DNA of 64,000 nucleotides from Bradyrhizobium sp. Ai1a-2 (GCF_000426245.1 NZ_AUEZ01000004.1:1-64000); one strand, 5' to 3'. Counted from the stretch's first letter, positions 33,717-40,830 are shown. Notes: generated by a model not told the origin, from the letters alone. Numbers and translations are program-made.

Positions 33717-33943
33717 GGCGCACCCCAGTCATCATTGAGGCCGGCGAGGGCGCGGTCCACCGCATAGTCTTCGGCCAGATCGGCCCCACTCTCGCGGCGA
33801 AAGCCGTATTCCTCGGGATGAGCGAGCAGGTCGCTGACGATGCGGTAATAGGCTTCGCGCTCATCGGATGGCGCCGCCTCGATCTCGGCACGAGACGCAA
33901 AGAGAAGGCTGATGCCTGGCGGCGGCTGATAGCCGTCGCTCAC
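33713..33943 (-). CDS. hypothetical protein (76 aa)
   Basis: GTG 33943 overlaps the stop of the previous gene (GTGA). The frame is open far upstream through the tRNA, but that part cannot be coding. The protein is acidic and helical (EIEAAPSDEREAYYRIVSDL). Not recognised. Confidence 0.6.
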   Translation of the reverse strand: MSDGYQPPPGISLLFASRAEIEAAPSDEREAYYRIVSDLLAHPEEYGFRRESGADLAEDYAVDRALAGLNDDWGAP

Positions 33944-34176
33944 CGAATAGGGGCCGGCTTGTCGAAGCCAGGCGTCCACCCGTTGTCCAACGTAATGACC
34001 TCGTTCCCAACCCGCTCGAGGCGCTGCACGTCGAACCAGTGCGATTCCTTGTATGCGCCGTTCTCGCCGACCTTCGGCACCAGCAGGGCCTGGTTGCAAC
34101 CGCTGATGTATTGGCAGTGACCGACGACCACTCCCTGGAAGCCGGTGATCTTGTCCCTCTGTGTCGTACCGAGCAT
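33940..34176 (-). CDS. small beta-fold phage protein (78 aa)
   Basis: MLGTTQRDKITGFQGVVVGH opens a protein that looks like a small SH3-like barrel; variants with the pattern KITGFxGxV ... YxxGC ... WFDxxRL are common in phages. ATG 34176. It is the first gene after the tRNA in the leftward direction. The 210 bases between it and the tRNA hold no gene. Confidence 0.75.
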   Translation of the reverse strand: MLGTTQRDKITGFQGVVVGHCQYISGCNQALLVPKVGENGAYKESHWFDVQRLERVGNEVITLDNGWTPGFDKPAPIR

Positions 34177-34386
34177 GTATCGAATCCCTTATGACTGTGA
34201 TGGAAACTGCTTCTCGCGGGCCGAGCGCTACTTCGGCGACCACGCCGCCGCGAGAATGGTCTCGGGTGACGGCGGGGCACTTAGCGGTTTCAACCGCCCT
34301 TCCCGATGGAGCCGTCATCGCTTCGCGACCGCCCCATGTCATTGACCCGGGCTCATGGATGCCAAGGCCGTCACCCGAACTGAAAT

Positions 34387-34463
34387 TGGTTGCGGAGACA
34401 GGATTCGAACCTGTGACCTTCTGGTTATGAGCCAGACGAGCTACCGTGCTGCTCCACCCCGCA
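34387..34463 (-). tRNA. tRNA-Met(CAT), derived from initiator tRNA
   Basis: A 77-nt cloverleaf with encoded CCA. All stems pair: acceptor TGCGGGG/CTCCGCA with one G-U, D stem GAGC/GCTC, anticodon stem TCTGG/CCAGA around CTCATAA, T stem ACAGG/CCTGT with loop TTCGAAT. The A11:U24 pair and overall sequence mark it as a relative of initiator tRNA. But position 1 is U, giving a U1:A72 pair where initiators keep an unpaired C1:A72, and the three G-C pairs of the anticodon stem are broken by U29:A41. These changes are known to move initiators toward elongator behaviour. It lies inside the leftward early operon. Confidence 0.93.
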
Positions 34464-34485
34464 AAACTGGTTGCCGCTGCCGACA

Positions 34486-34782
34486 TCACGAAACCGCCTT
34501 CGGTTGCGAGTGCCCGACGCAGGGCGGCGAAAATTGCAAAATCTTGGCCGGTGCCCGCTGCTGGACGAGCAGGCGCTCGACGGCTTTGGTCTGCAGTTCC
34601 AAATACTGGTTGCACGTATCGTCGTGCAGATCCTGAACGGCCTGGCGCAACTGCTCCGCCGTCGCACCGCTCCTCGCAAGAGCATGCAGCCGATGAATGT
34701 TCAGTTGGACGATCTTTTCGAGCTCGGCGGCACGGAAGCCGAGATCGTCGACAATCAGGTTAGGGTCCCGAGGAGCGGTCAT
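34486..34782 (-). CDS. hypothetical helical protein (98 aa)
   Basis: Starts at ATG 34782 (ATGA overlap) and ends 22 bases before the tRNA. All-helical, charged sequence (ELEKIVQLNIHRLHALARSG). No recognised family. It is the second gene of the leftward operon. Confidence 0.65.
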   Translation of the reverse strand: MTAPRDPNLIVDDLGFRAAELEKIVQLNIHRLHALARSGATAEQLRQAVQDLHDDTCNQYLELQTKAVERLLVQQRAPAKILQFSPPCVGHSQPKAVS

Positions 34783-35099
34783 GCCGGCGCTCCCTCGACG
34801 ATCACCGGCGCAACCTCGAAGATCTCGAACGTCGCTTCATCCTTCCGCAGATGTGACGTGCTGGTGCACATCGCCTTGAGCGCGTGCCTCTCGCTCTTGG
34901 TCGAGAAGCCGTACATCTGCCAGGCCTTACCGCTCTTGAGACGGCCGCGGGCAAGCCAACCATGAGTCACGGGAATGTTCCGCACGGACTCGGTCTGGAT
35001 CCTGCCGTCGGCGAATTTGGCGACATAGCGGGATCGCGCAGGGCGCCCGGACGGAGCGTCCAGGTTCACTAGGCTGGTTGTGGAGGGGGTGTCGAGCAA
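34779..35099 (-). CDS. first gene of the leftward early operon, hypothetical
   Basis: I propose TTG 35099 as start, eight bases after GGGAG, giving 106 residues. The frame is open to TTG 35243, but that longer version would run through two operator sites and a promoter-like region, so it is less likely; GTG 35069 is another option. The protein has a small beta-rich C-terminal part (EATFEIFEVAPVIVEGAPA) and no known domain. As the promoter-proximal gene under direct repressor control it may be an early regulator or host-takeover protein. Confidence 0.55.
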   Translation of the reverse strand: MLDTPSTTSLVNLDAPSGRPARSRYVAKFADGRIQTESVRNIPVTHGWLARGRLKSGKAWQMYGFSTKSERHALKAMCTSTSHLRKDEATFEIFEVAPVIVEGAPA

Positions 35100-35124
35100 G
35101 TCCAGATCTCCCGTGGCAGGGAGA

Positions 35125-35143
35125 TTGAAAGCATAGCTTACAA
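35125..35143. promoter_or_regulatory. repressor operator, leftward side
   Basis: TTGAAAGCATAGCTTACAA is an imperfect palindrome (one arm mismatch) that matches the site at 38118-38136. Read leftward, 35155-35125 and the strand around 38105-38136 align over 30 bases, including a shared TGCTTGCAT, so they are copies of one promoter-operator. Likely bound by the LexA-type repressor or the Cro-like protein. Confidence 0.65.
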
Positions 35144-35160
35144 AACGATGCAAGCAGAAA

Positions 35161-35179
35161 ATGAAAGTATTGCTTTCAA
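35161..35179. promoter_or_regulatory. repressor operator, second leftward site
   Basis: ATGAAAGTATTGCTTTCAA has TGAAAG/CTTTCA arms around a 5-base centre, the same geometry as the sites at 35125 and 38118. Its centre lies 36 bp from that of the first site. It sits 79 bases before the initiator gene and may control both directions. Confidence 0.65.
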
Positions 35180-35257
35180 AATGTTTGGCGAGGTAGGCTG
35201 AGGCCTCATCGGCGCCTTTAAGGCCCGAATCGTCGCCCTCCAACTTTTCGGCTCGGG

Positions 35258-36163
35258 ATGCCTGATCGCGGCTACATCAAGCTCTACCGCTCAATCTGGG
35301 ATCACCCAGCATTTCCGAACGAACCGTACACGCGTCGTGAGGCATGGACCTGGCTAATCAGCAAGGCTGCGTGGAGGGCGACACGTGTCAGAGCAGGCGA
35401 ACACATCGTCGACCTAGATCGCGGTGAAGTGCCCGGCGCCGTGCGCTATCTCGCGGCGAAATGGCAATGGAGCAAAGGCAAAGTGGAGCGCTTTCTTGAG
35501 TCGCTCAAAAACGAGCACATGATCGAGACGCGATCCGGGACAGGGATCACGGTCATAACAATATGCAATTACAACAGTTATCAGGGTGGGGATGATGATG
35601 ACGGGACGCCGGCGTTCCCGGAAGCGGGACGCGATCGGGACGCGACCGGGACAGGATCGGGACAGAGGCGGGACGCAGGCGAGGACAATAGAAAAGAAAT
35701 AAAACATTCAAGAAAGGAAGAAGGGGAAGAAGGGAATAGTGCGCTCGGCCGAACGGCCGAGCTTCAGTCCGAGCAGCCATCCTTGCTACAGGACGATGGC
35801 ATCCCCCCCAATGCCGTACCGGCCAAGCGAAAGCGCCGGCGGCGGATGACCGAGCCGCTTACGCCGCTAGATCCGACCTGGCGATTGTCTGAGAAAGACC
35901 GGCAGTACGCGCGCGACCGCGGCTGGTCGGATCGCGAAATCGATTTTCAGTTCGAGAAATTCCAGAACCATCACATTGGGAAGGGCAATCTTTGGGCGAA
36001 ATGGTCTCGAGCCTGGATGACCTGGGTCGGCAACGGCTACGATTTCCGTGGCAGCCGACCGCATGGCGGTCCCGGCACCCCAATACCGAACCGGGCGGAT
36101 ACAGCGATCGAGGGGATGATGCGAGGCCTAACGGAAGAGGATTATTTTGCGCGAGATCGATAA
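35258..36163 (+). CDS. lambda O-like replication initiator
   Basis: A 301-residue phage replication protein. The N-terminal 105 residues form a winged-helix pattern (YIKLYRSIWDHPAF, then WSKGKVERFLESLKNEHMIE and VITICNYNSYQ) found in O-like initiators. The middle (about residues 110-160) is a charged linker encoded by five tandem iterons and an A-rich tract. A basic patch (KRKRRRR, about 189) and a C-terminal helical domain (SDREIDFQFEKFQNHHIGK) follow; the latter probably contacts the DnaB helicase encoded at 54263. ATG 35258 is downstream of the operator pair. Confidence 0.78.
   Translation: MPDRGYIKLYRSIWDHPAFPNEPYTRREAWTWLISKAAWRATRVRAGEHIVDLDRGEVPGAVRYLAAKWQWSKGKVERFLESLKNEHMIETRSGTGITVITICNYNSYQGGDDDDGTPAFPEAGRDRDATGTGSGQRRDAGEDNRKEIKHSRKEEGEEGNSALGRTAELQSEQPSLLQDDGIPPNAVPAKRKRRRRMTEPLTPLDPTWRLSEKDRQYARDRGWSDREIDFQFEKFQNHHIGKGNLWAKWSRAWMTWVGNGYDFRGSRPHGGPGTPIPNRADTAIEGMMRGLTEEDYFARDR
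35625..35720. other. candidate replication origin (5 x 11-bp iterons plus purine/A-rich tract)
   Basis: Five head-to-tail 11-base units, each CGGGAC plus five variable bases, fill 35625-35679 without gaps. A purine/A-rich segment (35684-35720) follows directly. A CGGGA/TCCCG inverted repeat (35602-35620) precedes them. The arrangement inside an initiator gene copies phage lambda, whose origin lies within O as iterons followed by an AT-rich region. Confidence 0.65.
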
Positions 36164-36191
36164 GAGGCCGGCGCGGGCAGGGGAGGTATCC

Positions 36192-36662
36192 GTGCCAACA
36201 TTCGGAGAACTGGATCCGCTGTTGCGCGAGCTGGCCGCCGCCCGCGAAGCGGCAGCCGTGGCGCAGTCCCCCACACCGGAACTGCTCGTCATGCTCGACG
36301 CCGCCATCGCCATCTCGGCTCAGCATGCGGATCGGTTGGCGGAGGCCACAAGAGCAATCCCGCGGGCCGGTGTCGTGGCCTATCTCGGATTGCTGCTCAA
36401 GGCCTATCCCAACCCGGGAAGCCAGGATGCGGCGATCTTCGGCGGGTTCATGAGGGATGACGTGATGTCGCTTGAACCGTCATTCGGCGCGGTCGAGATG
36501 GCGTGCCGGCGCTGGCGACGGAAGTCGAAGTTTCTGCCCGCGATCGCTGAAATGATGCTCGAGGTGAAGGTGGCCAATGACGAACTCAACGGCGCGGCCG
36601 ATTTCGTCCGGAGGCTGCCAAGACTACGCGCGGCCTGCGCGGCCACCCTCAGTTCGTCTTGA
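36192..36662 (+). CDS. hypothetical protein after the initiator gene
   Basis: GTG 36192 has GGGAGG five bases upstream; a TTG at 36147 overlapping the initiator gene is weaker. The 156-residue protein is helical; similar proteins follow O-like genes in rhizobial prophages and may load the helicase, like lambda P, but no motif proves it. Its 3' end overlaps the convergent gene by 14 bases. Confidence 0.6.
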   Translation: MPTFGELDPLLRELAAAREAAAVAQSPTPELLVMLDAAIAISAQHADRLAEATRAIPRAGVVAYLGLLLKAYPNPGSQDAAIFGGFMRDDVMSLEPSFGAVEMACRRWRRKSKFLPAIAEMMLEVKVANDELNGAADFVRRLPRLRAACAATLSSS

Positions 36663-37050
36663 TCGGTAGCGGCAACGCGCCGAAGGTCCCGTAATTCGGG
36701 AGTAGGGTGCACATCCAGCCACCGGCGTCGAGGCGCAGGCAGGACGCCAGGATCTGGAGCGAAGGGTTTGGATCCGGCACGCGGATGTAGAATAGCTTAC
36801 GATCGCCCGTCGTTTTCGACCCAATGAGCGTCGTCTTGTGGTGTGCGAAGTACGACGCGTACTTGGCGTTCATCGCCCGTTTGACAGTTTCGAAGCTGAG
36901 ACCCTGATCGGTCTCCTTCGGCTTCTCGGCGTTGGCCTTGTCGAAGCAGGCCAGGCGGGCCGACGCGTCGGAGATTTCCTTGCAACTCTCGCCGCGCGCG
37001 CCGGCGCCAAGACTGATCAGGATGACGCCAACGAGGAATGATCTCGACAT
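36649..37050 (-). CDS. secreted hypothetical protein
   Basis: A 133-residue protein with a clear signal peptide (MSRSFLVGVILISLGAGARG) and a mature part with two Cys pairs candidates (ESCKEISDASARLACFDKAN, later ILASCLRLDAGGWMCTLL). It should act in the periplasm. The SARLACFDKA pattern occurs in several periplasmic proteins of unknown role. It may be a lysogenic conversion gene, expressed with the repressor. ATG 37050 lies inside the preceding zinc-protein frame. Confidence 0.7.
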   Translation of the reverse strand: MSRSFLVGVILISLGAGARGESCKEISDASARLACFDKANAEKPKETDQGLSFETVKRAMNAKYASYFAHHKTTLIGSKTTGDRKLFYIRVPDPNPSLQILASCLRLDAGGWMCTLLPNYGTFGALPLPIKTN

Positions 37051-37243
37051 TGAAGCCGTGGCCGCCCTGGCTCCTGCAGTGCGAGCAGAAGAGGTGAGAC
37101 CCGAGCATGTCGATCGTCGTGTCTGGAGAGATCCCGTAATATTCAACATCGTCTTCGGTCCAGACCGTACCGTGACCACAATCGCTGCATGAAATTTCGA
37201 GAAAAGGCTGCGAGACAACGGTTTTCGCAGTATTGCCGCCCAT
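36797..37243 (-). CDS. zinc-ribbon protein reading into the secreted-protein gene
   Basis: The first 65 residues carry two CxxC knuckles (SCSDCGHGTVW and HLFCSHCRSQGG) and end with GFNVEIIPRW. After that the frame continues for about 80 residues that simply mirror the next gene in another frame (Arg-rich, low complexity) and stops at 36797. The functional part is probably only the first half. Either the original stop was lost or the long overlap is tolerated. ATG 37243. Confidence 0.6.
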   Translation of the reverse strand: MGGNTAKTVVSQPFLEISCSDCGHGTVWTEDDVEYYGISPDTTIDMLGSHLFCSHCRSQGGHGFNVEIIPRWRHPDQSWRRRARRELQGNLRRVGPPGLLRQGQRREAEGDRSGSQLRNCQTGDERQVRVVLRTPQDDAHWVENDGRS

Positions 37244-37336
37244 GAACGCCCCGGTATCGACTGGTTGTTTTGGGGCATGATTAAATCGTTTTGGGCGAGA
37301 GTCGAATCGATTCTTGGGCGACTATCTTTGGTAGAG

Positions 37337-38059
37337 TCAGCCCTCACCGGTGCCCACGATCTTGTGGACTGAAACCACGCTCGAGCGACGGAAACGCATC
37401 TCGCGATCTTCGCCTTCCGGTGGGTTCAATTGCTCCACGACTAATTCCGTAGCGCTATACCGCTTGAACCGCTTAACGTATCCTGAGAACTCGCCGTCGT
37501 CTTCGCGGATCTTGATAACGACATCATCGCCAGGAGCGACGGGCCGGTGCGGATTGACGTGGAGTATCTCTCCAGGCCTGAACCGCTCAAGCATGGAGTC
37601 GCCATGCGCGTAAACGGCGTAGGCATCGTTGACAGCTTCCAAGCTCGGCGGAGCGAAAATCTCACCGACCTGGTGCTCGTTGAGGATGAATCGCCCGTTC
37701 CCGATGTCGCCCATCACAGCCTGTCCCCGGATAGGTATTCTTTGCCGCGTTTGCCTCGGAAGCGGCGGAGCAGATGAAGCATTGGGGGCGGCCCGTCCCG
37801 GTCGTTGCGTCGGAGCGGAGAGTGGCGGAGCGGCCTGCGCGCTGCCTTCGCCGTCGGCAATGAACTCGACCGTCGAGTTAAGCACTTTGGCCAATGCGAC
37901 CAGGTTCTTGCTGTCGATCCCCTTGTTGAGCTCCCAGTTACCGACTGCTCCGCGCGTGATCTTGGTCCTGGTCTCGCGCGAAATCTCGTCGGCGAGCTCT
38001 TCCTGCGTGAGCTTCGCCACCTTCCTTAAGTGTTTGATCCGAGAGCCAATAGTGTTCAT
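37337..38059 (-). CDS. CI/LexA-type phage repressor
   Basis: A 240-residue repressor. Residues 5-60 are a helix-turn-helix (SRIKHLRKVAKLTQEELADE, then RGAVGNWELNKGI). A Pro/Ala linker follows, then an S24 peptidase-like domain with Ser in AHGDSMLERFRPGEILHV and Lys in FSGYVKRF. At the usual self-cleavage place (Ala-Gly) the sequence reads RGQAVMGD, so Met-Gly occupies the site. It likely holds the prophage silent by binding the sites at 35125, 35161 and 38118. ATG 38059 is 59 bases from the last of these and divergent from the Cro-like gene. Confidence 0.88.
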   Translation of the reverse strand: MNTIGSRIKHLRKVAKLTQEELADEISRETRTKITRGAVGNWELNKGIDSKNLVALAKVLNSTVEFIADGEGSAQAAPPLSAPTQRPGRAAPNASSAPPLPRQTRQRIPIRGQAVMGDIGNGRFILNEHQVGEIFAPPSLEAVNDAYAVYAHGDSMLERFRPGEILHVNPHRPVAPGDDVVIKIREDDGEFSGYVKRFKRYSATELVVEQLNPPEGEDREMRFRRSSVVSVHKIVGTGEG

Positions 38060-38117
38060 TCCCGGACCTTTGCATGGAAAGGGAGATGCAATCACTGACA
38101 GAGATGCTTGCATTGTA

Positions 38118-38136
38118 TTGAAAGCTATGCTTTCAA
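38118..38136. promoter_or_regulatory. repressor operator in the switch region (perfect palindrome)
   Basis: TTGAAAGCTATGCTTTCAA has perfect TTGAAAG/CTTTCAA arms. It lies between the divergent repressor (start 38059) and Cro-like gene (start 38143), only six bases before the latter. CTGACA (38094-38099) with TTGAAA 17 bases on could be the rightward promoter, overlapped by the operator. Confidence 0.75.
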
Positions 38137-38142
38137 TTCGAG

Positions 38143-38439
38143 ATGGCCGACACGCACCGAAAATCCGCCGACGAGATCAAAACCGCCGCTCTCCGAAAGG
38201 TGAAATCCGCCTTCCGGGGCGCCACGGGCCTGTCTCGCGCGCTTGCGGAGCGCGGTACCAAGCGGCCACCCAGCCCCCAGGCTATCTCGCAGTGGGAGCA
38301 AGTGCCGGTCGAGCGCGTCGCCGACGTTGAATCGGCCACGGGAATCTCTCGTCACCTGCTTCGGCCTGACATCTACGGCCTGCCGAATGACCCCAGCCTC
38401 GTGGACTCGCTCTTCGAAGAAGCCGGGGCGGAGGGCTGA
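38143..38439 (+). CDS. Cro/YdaS-like regulator
   Basis: A 98-residue DNA-binding protein divergent from the repressor. The fold pattern LSRALAERG, then SPQAISQWEQVPVERVADVE and GISRHLLRPDIYG is that of YdaS/Cro-like phage regulators. ATG 38143 has almost no leader after the operator, so the transcript may be nearly leaderless. It should favour lytic growth by blocking the repressor promoter. Confidence 0.82.
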   Translation: MADTHRKSADEIKTAALRKVKSAFRGATGLSRALAERGTKRPPSPQAISQWEQVPVERVADVESATGISRHLLRPDIYGLPNDPSLVDSLFEEAGAEG

Positions 38440-38442
38440 TGC

Positions 38443-38982
38443 ATGTCCCGCCCGCTTGTTTACTTCGCGCAGGCCGGTGACGGCGGCCCTATCAAGATAG
38501 GATTCACCTCTGCTGATCCGAGCGATCGGATCGCTGCGCTGCAGACGGGATGTCCAACAAGGATATCGCTGCTCGGCTATTTGGCTGGAAGTAAGCGTGA
38601 CGAAGCTGGCCTCCACCGCCGCTACTCGTATCTTCATCTGAGCGGCGAATGGTTTCGCGCAGACGAGAGCCTTATCGAGGCGATTGGCGCAATGCTCCAG
38701 CCTGAATTTCAGTGGCCGCCGGAGGAGAGAGTCGTTTGCGCACGGGCCCTGCCGCTGGAACCGACGATATCCGACATCATCTGGGCAGCAGGCGGCCCAT
38801 CGAGAATAGCCGAAGCATCGAAAGGTGAGATCAGCGTTGATGCCATTCACAAATGGCGCCGCAACGGCATTCGCGATTGGCACTGGGCTCTGTTGATGAG
38901 CCTGTGCGACGTTTCCGTCGATCAACTCTATCGCGCCAATCTCACTGCGGCGGACTTCAACCGCATGTTGGAGGTCGCATAG
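38443..38982 (+). CDS. GIY-YIG/T5orf172-like nuclease with Cro-like C-terminus
   Basis: A 179-residue two-domain protein. The N-terminal 80 residues match MUG113/T5orf172-type GIY-YIG domains: VYFAQAGDGGPIKIGFTSAD, an Arg in DRIAALQTG and a late Glu in SGEWFRADESL. The C-terminal half (SDIIWAAGGPSRIAEASKGE, then AIHKWRRNGI) is a second YdaS-like helix-turn-helix. It may be a DNA-binding regulator with a decayed or active nuclease. It follows the Cro-like gene by three bases with a GGAGGG ribosome-binding site. Confidence 0.75.
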   Translation: MSRPLVYFAQAGDGGPIKIGFTSADPSDRIAALQTGCPTRISLLGYLAGSKRDEAGLHRRYSYLHLSGEWFRADESLIEAIGAMLQPEFQWPPEERVVCARALPLEPTISDIIWAAGGPSRIAEASKGEISVDAIHKWRRNGIRDWHWALLMSLCDVSVDQLYRANLTAADFNRMLEVA

Positions 38983-38984
38983 CG

Positions 38985-39329
38985 TCATGATGGTTGCTGT
39001 CCGTACAACACGCGCAGGGACGCCGCCTTCGTCGCCAGCCTCGTCGCCTGGTCGATCAGTTCCGGTGCCCGGATTGCCCAATGCGTGTCGGTTCGGCCGC
39101 TGGCGTGCATCAACAGGCGTGCCGAAAGGCGGTCGAGCATGACCGCGGCGCAACTCTTCGGCACCAGCCCGCCATCGATCAGCATCTGCAGCATCGCGTC
39201 GAAGGATTCCTCCGCGATCAGCATCCGTGTTCCGGCCAGGGCGGCGCGCGCCCAGTCATCGTCTTTGATGTCGATCGCCACCGGCGCGGCAATCTCGTTT
39301 TTCCTCGGGAAATAGGGGGTGTTCATCAT
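38985..39329 (-). CDS. hypothetical protein, divergent in the early region
   Basis: A 114-residue protein from ATG 39329 (or ATG 39326). It has an N-terminal FPRKNEIAAPVAIDIKDDD and a helical C-terminus. It converges with the GIY-YIG gene (two bases between stops) and its start codon overlaps that of the rightward gene at 39328 by two bases. Not recognised. Confidence 0.6.
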   Translation of the reverse strand: MMNTPYFPRKNEIAAPVAIDIKDDDWARAALAGTRMLIAEESFDAMLQMLIDGGLVPKSCAAVMLDRLSARLLMHASGRTDTHWAIRAPELIDQATRLATKAASLRVLYGQQPS

Positions 39330-39759
39330 GGGAACAACATCGCTCAGCATCGGTCCCGGAGCAAGGAACCACGCTGCAGCTTCCCGCAGTGCCGATTGCA
39401 GGAAGCTGCAGTCAGGCAAATTAACCGCTGAAATCATTCGCATTTCTCAGAACGCGATAAAGGGCGGCAGCTTTCGAAAGATCCTTGCCGACCGCGCGAA
39501 GTGCTCGCTGCGTACGATCGATGCGTGGATATCGCGCGAGAGCCCCATGGGCTTAGAGCATGTGTTCAATGTGCTCGATGGGCCGGATGGTGTCGCTTGC
39601 CTCGAAGCCTTCTGGGAGCAAGTGCCGGAGCACGTTCGCGATCGATTCCTGGAGCGCCAGATCCTCGAACGAGAACTTCGCGAGGCCGAAGAGAAGATCC
39701 GTCGGGTGCGGCGCCAGAGCGAAGACCTCCAGATCACCATGGACTTGAAGCGGCGTTGA
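39328..39759 (+). CDS. hypothetical DNA-binding-like protein
   Basis: A 143-residue protein from ATG 39328. The middle FRKILADRAKCSLRTIDAWI then SRESPMGLEH is helix-turn-helix-like; the C-terminus is a charged helix (LERELREAEEKIRRVRRQ) suggesting dimerisation. Its start overlaps the divergent gene, so each promoter must lie within the other's coding sequence. Confidence 0.65.
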   Translation: MGTTSLSIGPGARNHAAASRSADCRKLQSGKLTAEIIRISQNAIKGGSFRKILADRAKCSLRTIDAWISRESPMGLEHVFNVLDGPDGVACLEAFWEQVPEHVRDRFLERQILERELREAEEKIRRVRRQSEDLQITMDLKRR

Positions 39760-39761
39760 CT

Positions 39762-40004
39762 GTGTACGCGCCGCGCGGCTCGCGGCAATCGAGTTTCTAC
39801 AGGTTCACCGTGTTCGACACTCTTGCCGCGATCGCTGCCATCATCGCGGGTTTCTGCAAGCAGCGGACAGACCGCCATGCCGAGCGCGGCGAATTGTGGT
39901 CGGCGCGCGCCTGGCTTTGGCTAGATATCGAACGCTGGCTTCGCCTTCGCTGCGTGAAGACGCTCGCGGAAATTCGCGCCAACCGCGAGGCCATGAAGCG
40001 ATGA
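39762..40004 (+). CDS. small hypothetical protein with a hydrophobic helix (80 aa)
   Basis: GTG 39762 opens an 80-residue frame ending in an ATGA overlap with the GcrA gene. A short hydrophobic helix (TLAAIAAIIAGF) is followed by a basic, Trp-rich part (WSARAWLWLDIERWLRLRC). The start is uncertain; GTG 39810 is possible. Confidence 0.55.
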   Translation: MYAPRGSRQSSFYRFTVFDTLAAIAAIIAGFCKQRTDRHAERGELWSARAWLWLDIERWLRLRCVKTLAEIRANREAMKR

Positions 40005-40597
40005 CGGAATTGACCTGGACCGACGAACGCGTCGAACAACTGAAGAATCTTTTCGCGGCCGGACTTTCCTCGAGCCAGATCGCTGCCGAACTCGGCGGAG
40101 GCATCAGCCGCAATGCCGTAATCGGCAAGGTTCATCGGCTTGGGCTCAATGGCCTCCCGCGGAAAGAGCCGTCGCCGGCGCCACGCGCTGGAAGGCGGCC
40201 ATCCACCAAACGGTTTATTCGCATCGAGCGACCAGAGCCCAAGAAAGAAATCATTGTCGATGAGCATGCCGCGAACATGCCCGATGTGATCAATCCGGAT
40301 GCGGTCAGCGCATTCGATGCCACGATTCCGGTCGCGCGTCGCAAGGGTCTCATGGATCTGCGGAAGTGTGATTGTCGGTGGCCGGTCGGAGATCCTGCGT
40401 CCCCGGATTTCTTCTTCTGCGGTGGCCCTACCAAGAGCGGTTTGCCGTACTGCGAGCCTCATTGCCGCGTCGCATATAAGGATGCGGCCCAGCGGCGCCA
40501 GGAGCGGGGGCTACTTTCATCCGAGGAGAAGGCTCGTCGCGTCATGCAAGGAAAGGCACGCGCCGAGCGGATGCGCAGACAGGCGGCCGCAGAATGA
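40001..40597 (+). CDS. gcrA: GcrA-family cell-cycle regulator
   Basis: A 198-residue GcrA homologue. The N-terminal DNA-binding part reads WTDERVEQLKNLFAAGLSSS, then AELGGGISRNAVIGKVHRLG. The C-terminal sigma-binding part has LRKCDCRWPVGDP, FFFCGGP and LPYCEPHCRVAYK. In Caulobacter, GcrA works with RNA polymerase and CcrM methylation at GANTC sites to control S-phase genes. A phage copy may steer host transcription or use methylation marks. It opens a run of three regulator genes. Confidence 0.93.
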   Translation: MTELTWTDERVEQLKNLFAAGLSSSQIAAELGGGISRNAVIGKVHRLGLNGLPRKEPSPAPRAGRRPSTKRFIRIERPEPKKEIIVDEHAANMPDVINPDAVSAFDATIPVARRKGLMDLRKCDCRWPVGDPASPDFFFCGGPTKSGLPYCEPHCRVAYKDAAQRRQERGLLSSEEKARRVMQGKARAERMRRQAAAE

Positions 40598-40830
40598 CCG
40601 CCCCGACCATCATGCAGGACTATGCCCGCAAGGAGTGCATTGTATCGCTTATGGTGGTCGAGCATGCCGGTGGCAAGGCCGCGGCCAACTTGGTCGTCGA
40701 AGCTCACCTTCAAGCAATCGCAACCTACCTCAAGGGTTCGATCGGCCCGCGCGCGGCCTACGACGTTTTCAGCAGGCATGCCGACGAGATCATTCGGCCG
40801 ACCCTTGATAACTCGAGGGCGGCACCATGA
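40594..40830 (+). CDS. small hypothetical protein (78 aa)
   Basis: A helical 78-residue protein (for example GGKAAANLVVEAHLQAIATY) with ATGA overlaps on both sides, between gcrA and the LexA-like regulator. No family recognised. Confidence 0.65.
   Translation: MTAPTIMQDYARKECIVSLMVVEHAGGKAAANLVVEAHLQAIATYLKGSIGPRAAYDVFSRHADEIIRPTLDNSRAAP

Noticed and set aside
33944..34615. Upstream extension of the 33713 gene to about 300 residues
   Set aside because: It would read through the tRNA gene and two other frames. GTG 33943 overlapping the previous stop fits the operon pattern.
37262..37320. Two similar segments (AATCGTTTTGGGCGAG and AATCGATTCTTGGGCGAC) between the repressor and the zinc protein
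   Set aside because: The similarity is imperfect and short, with no palindrome or promoter pattern; it may be chance.
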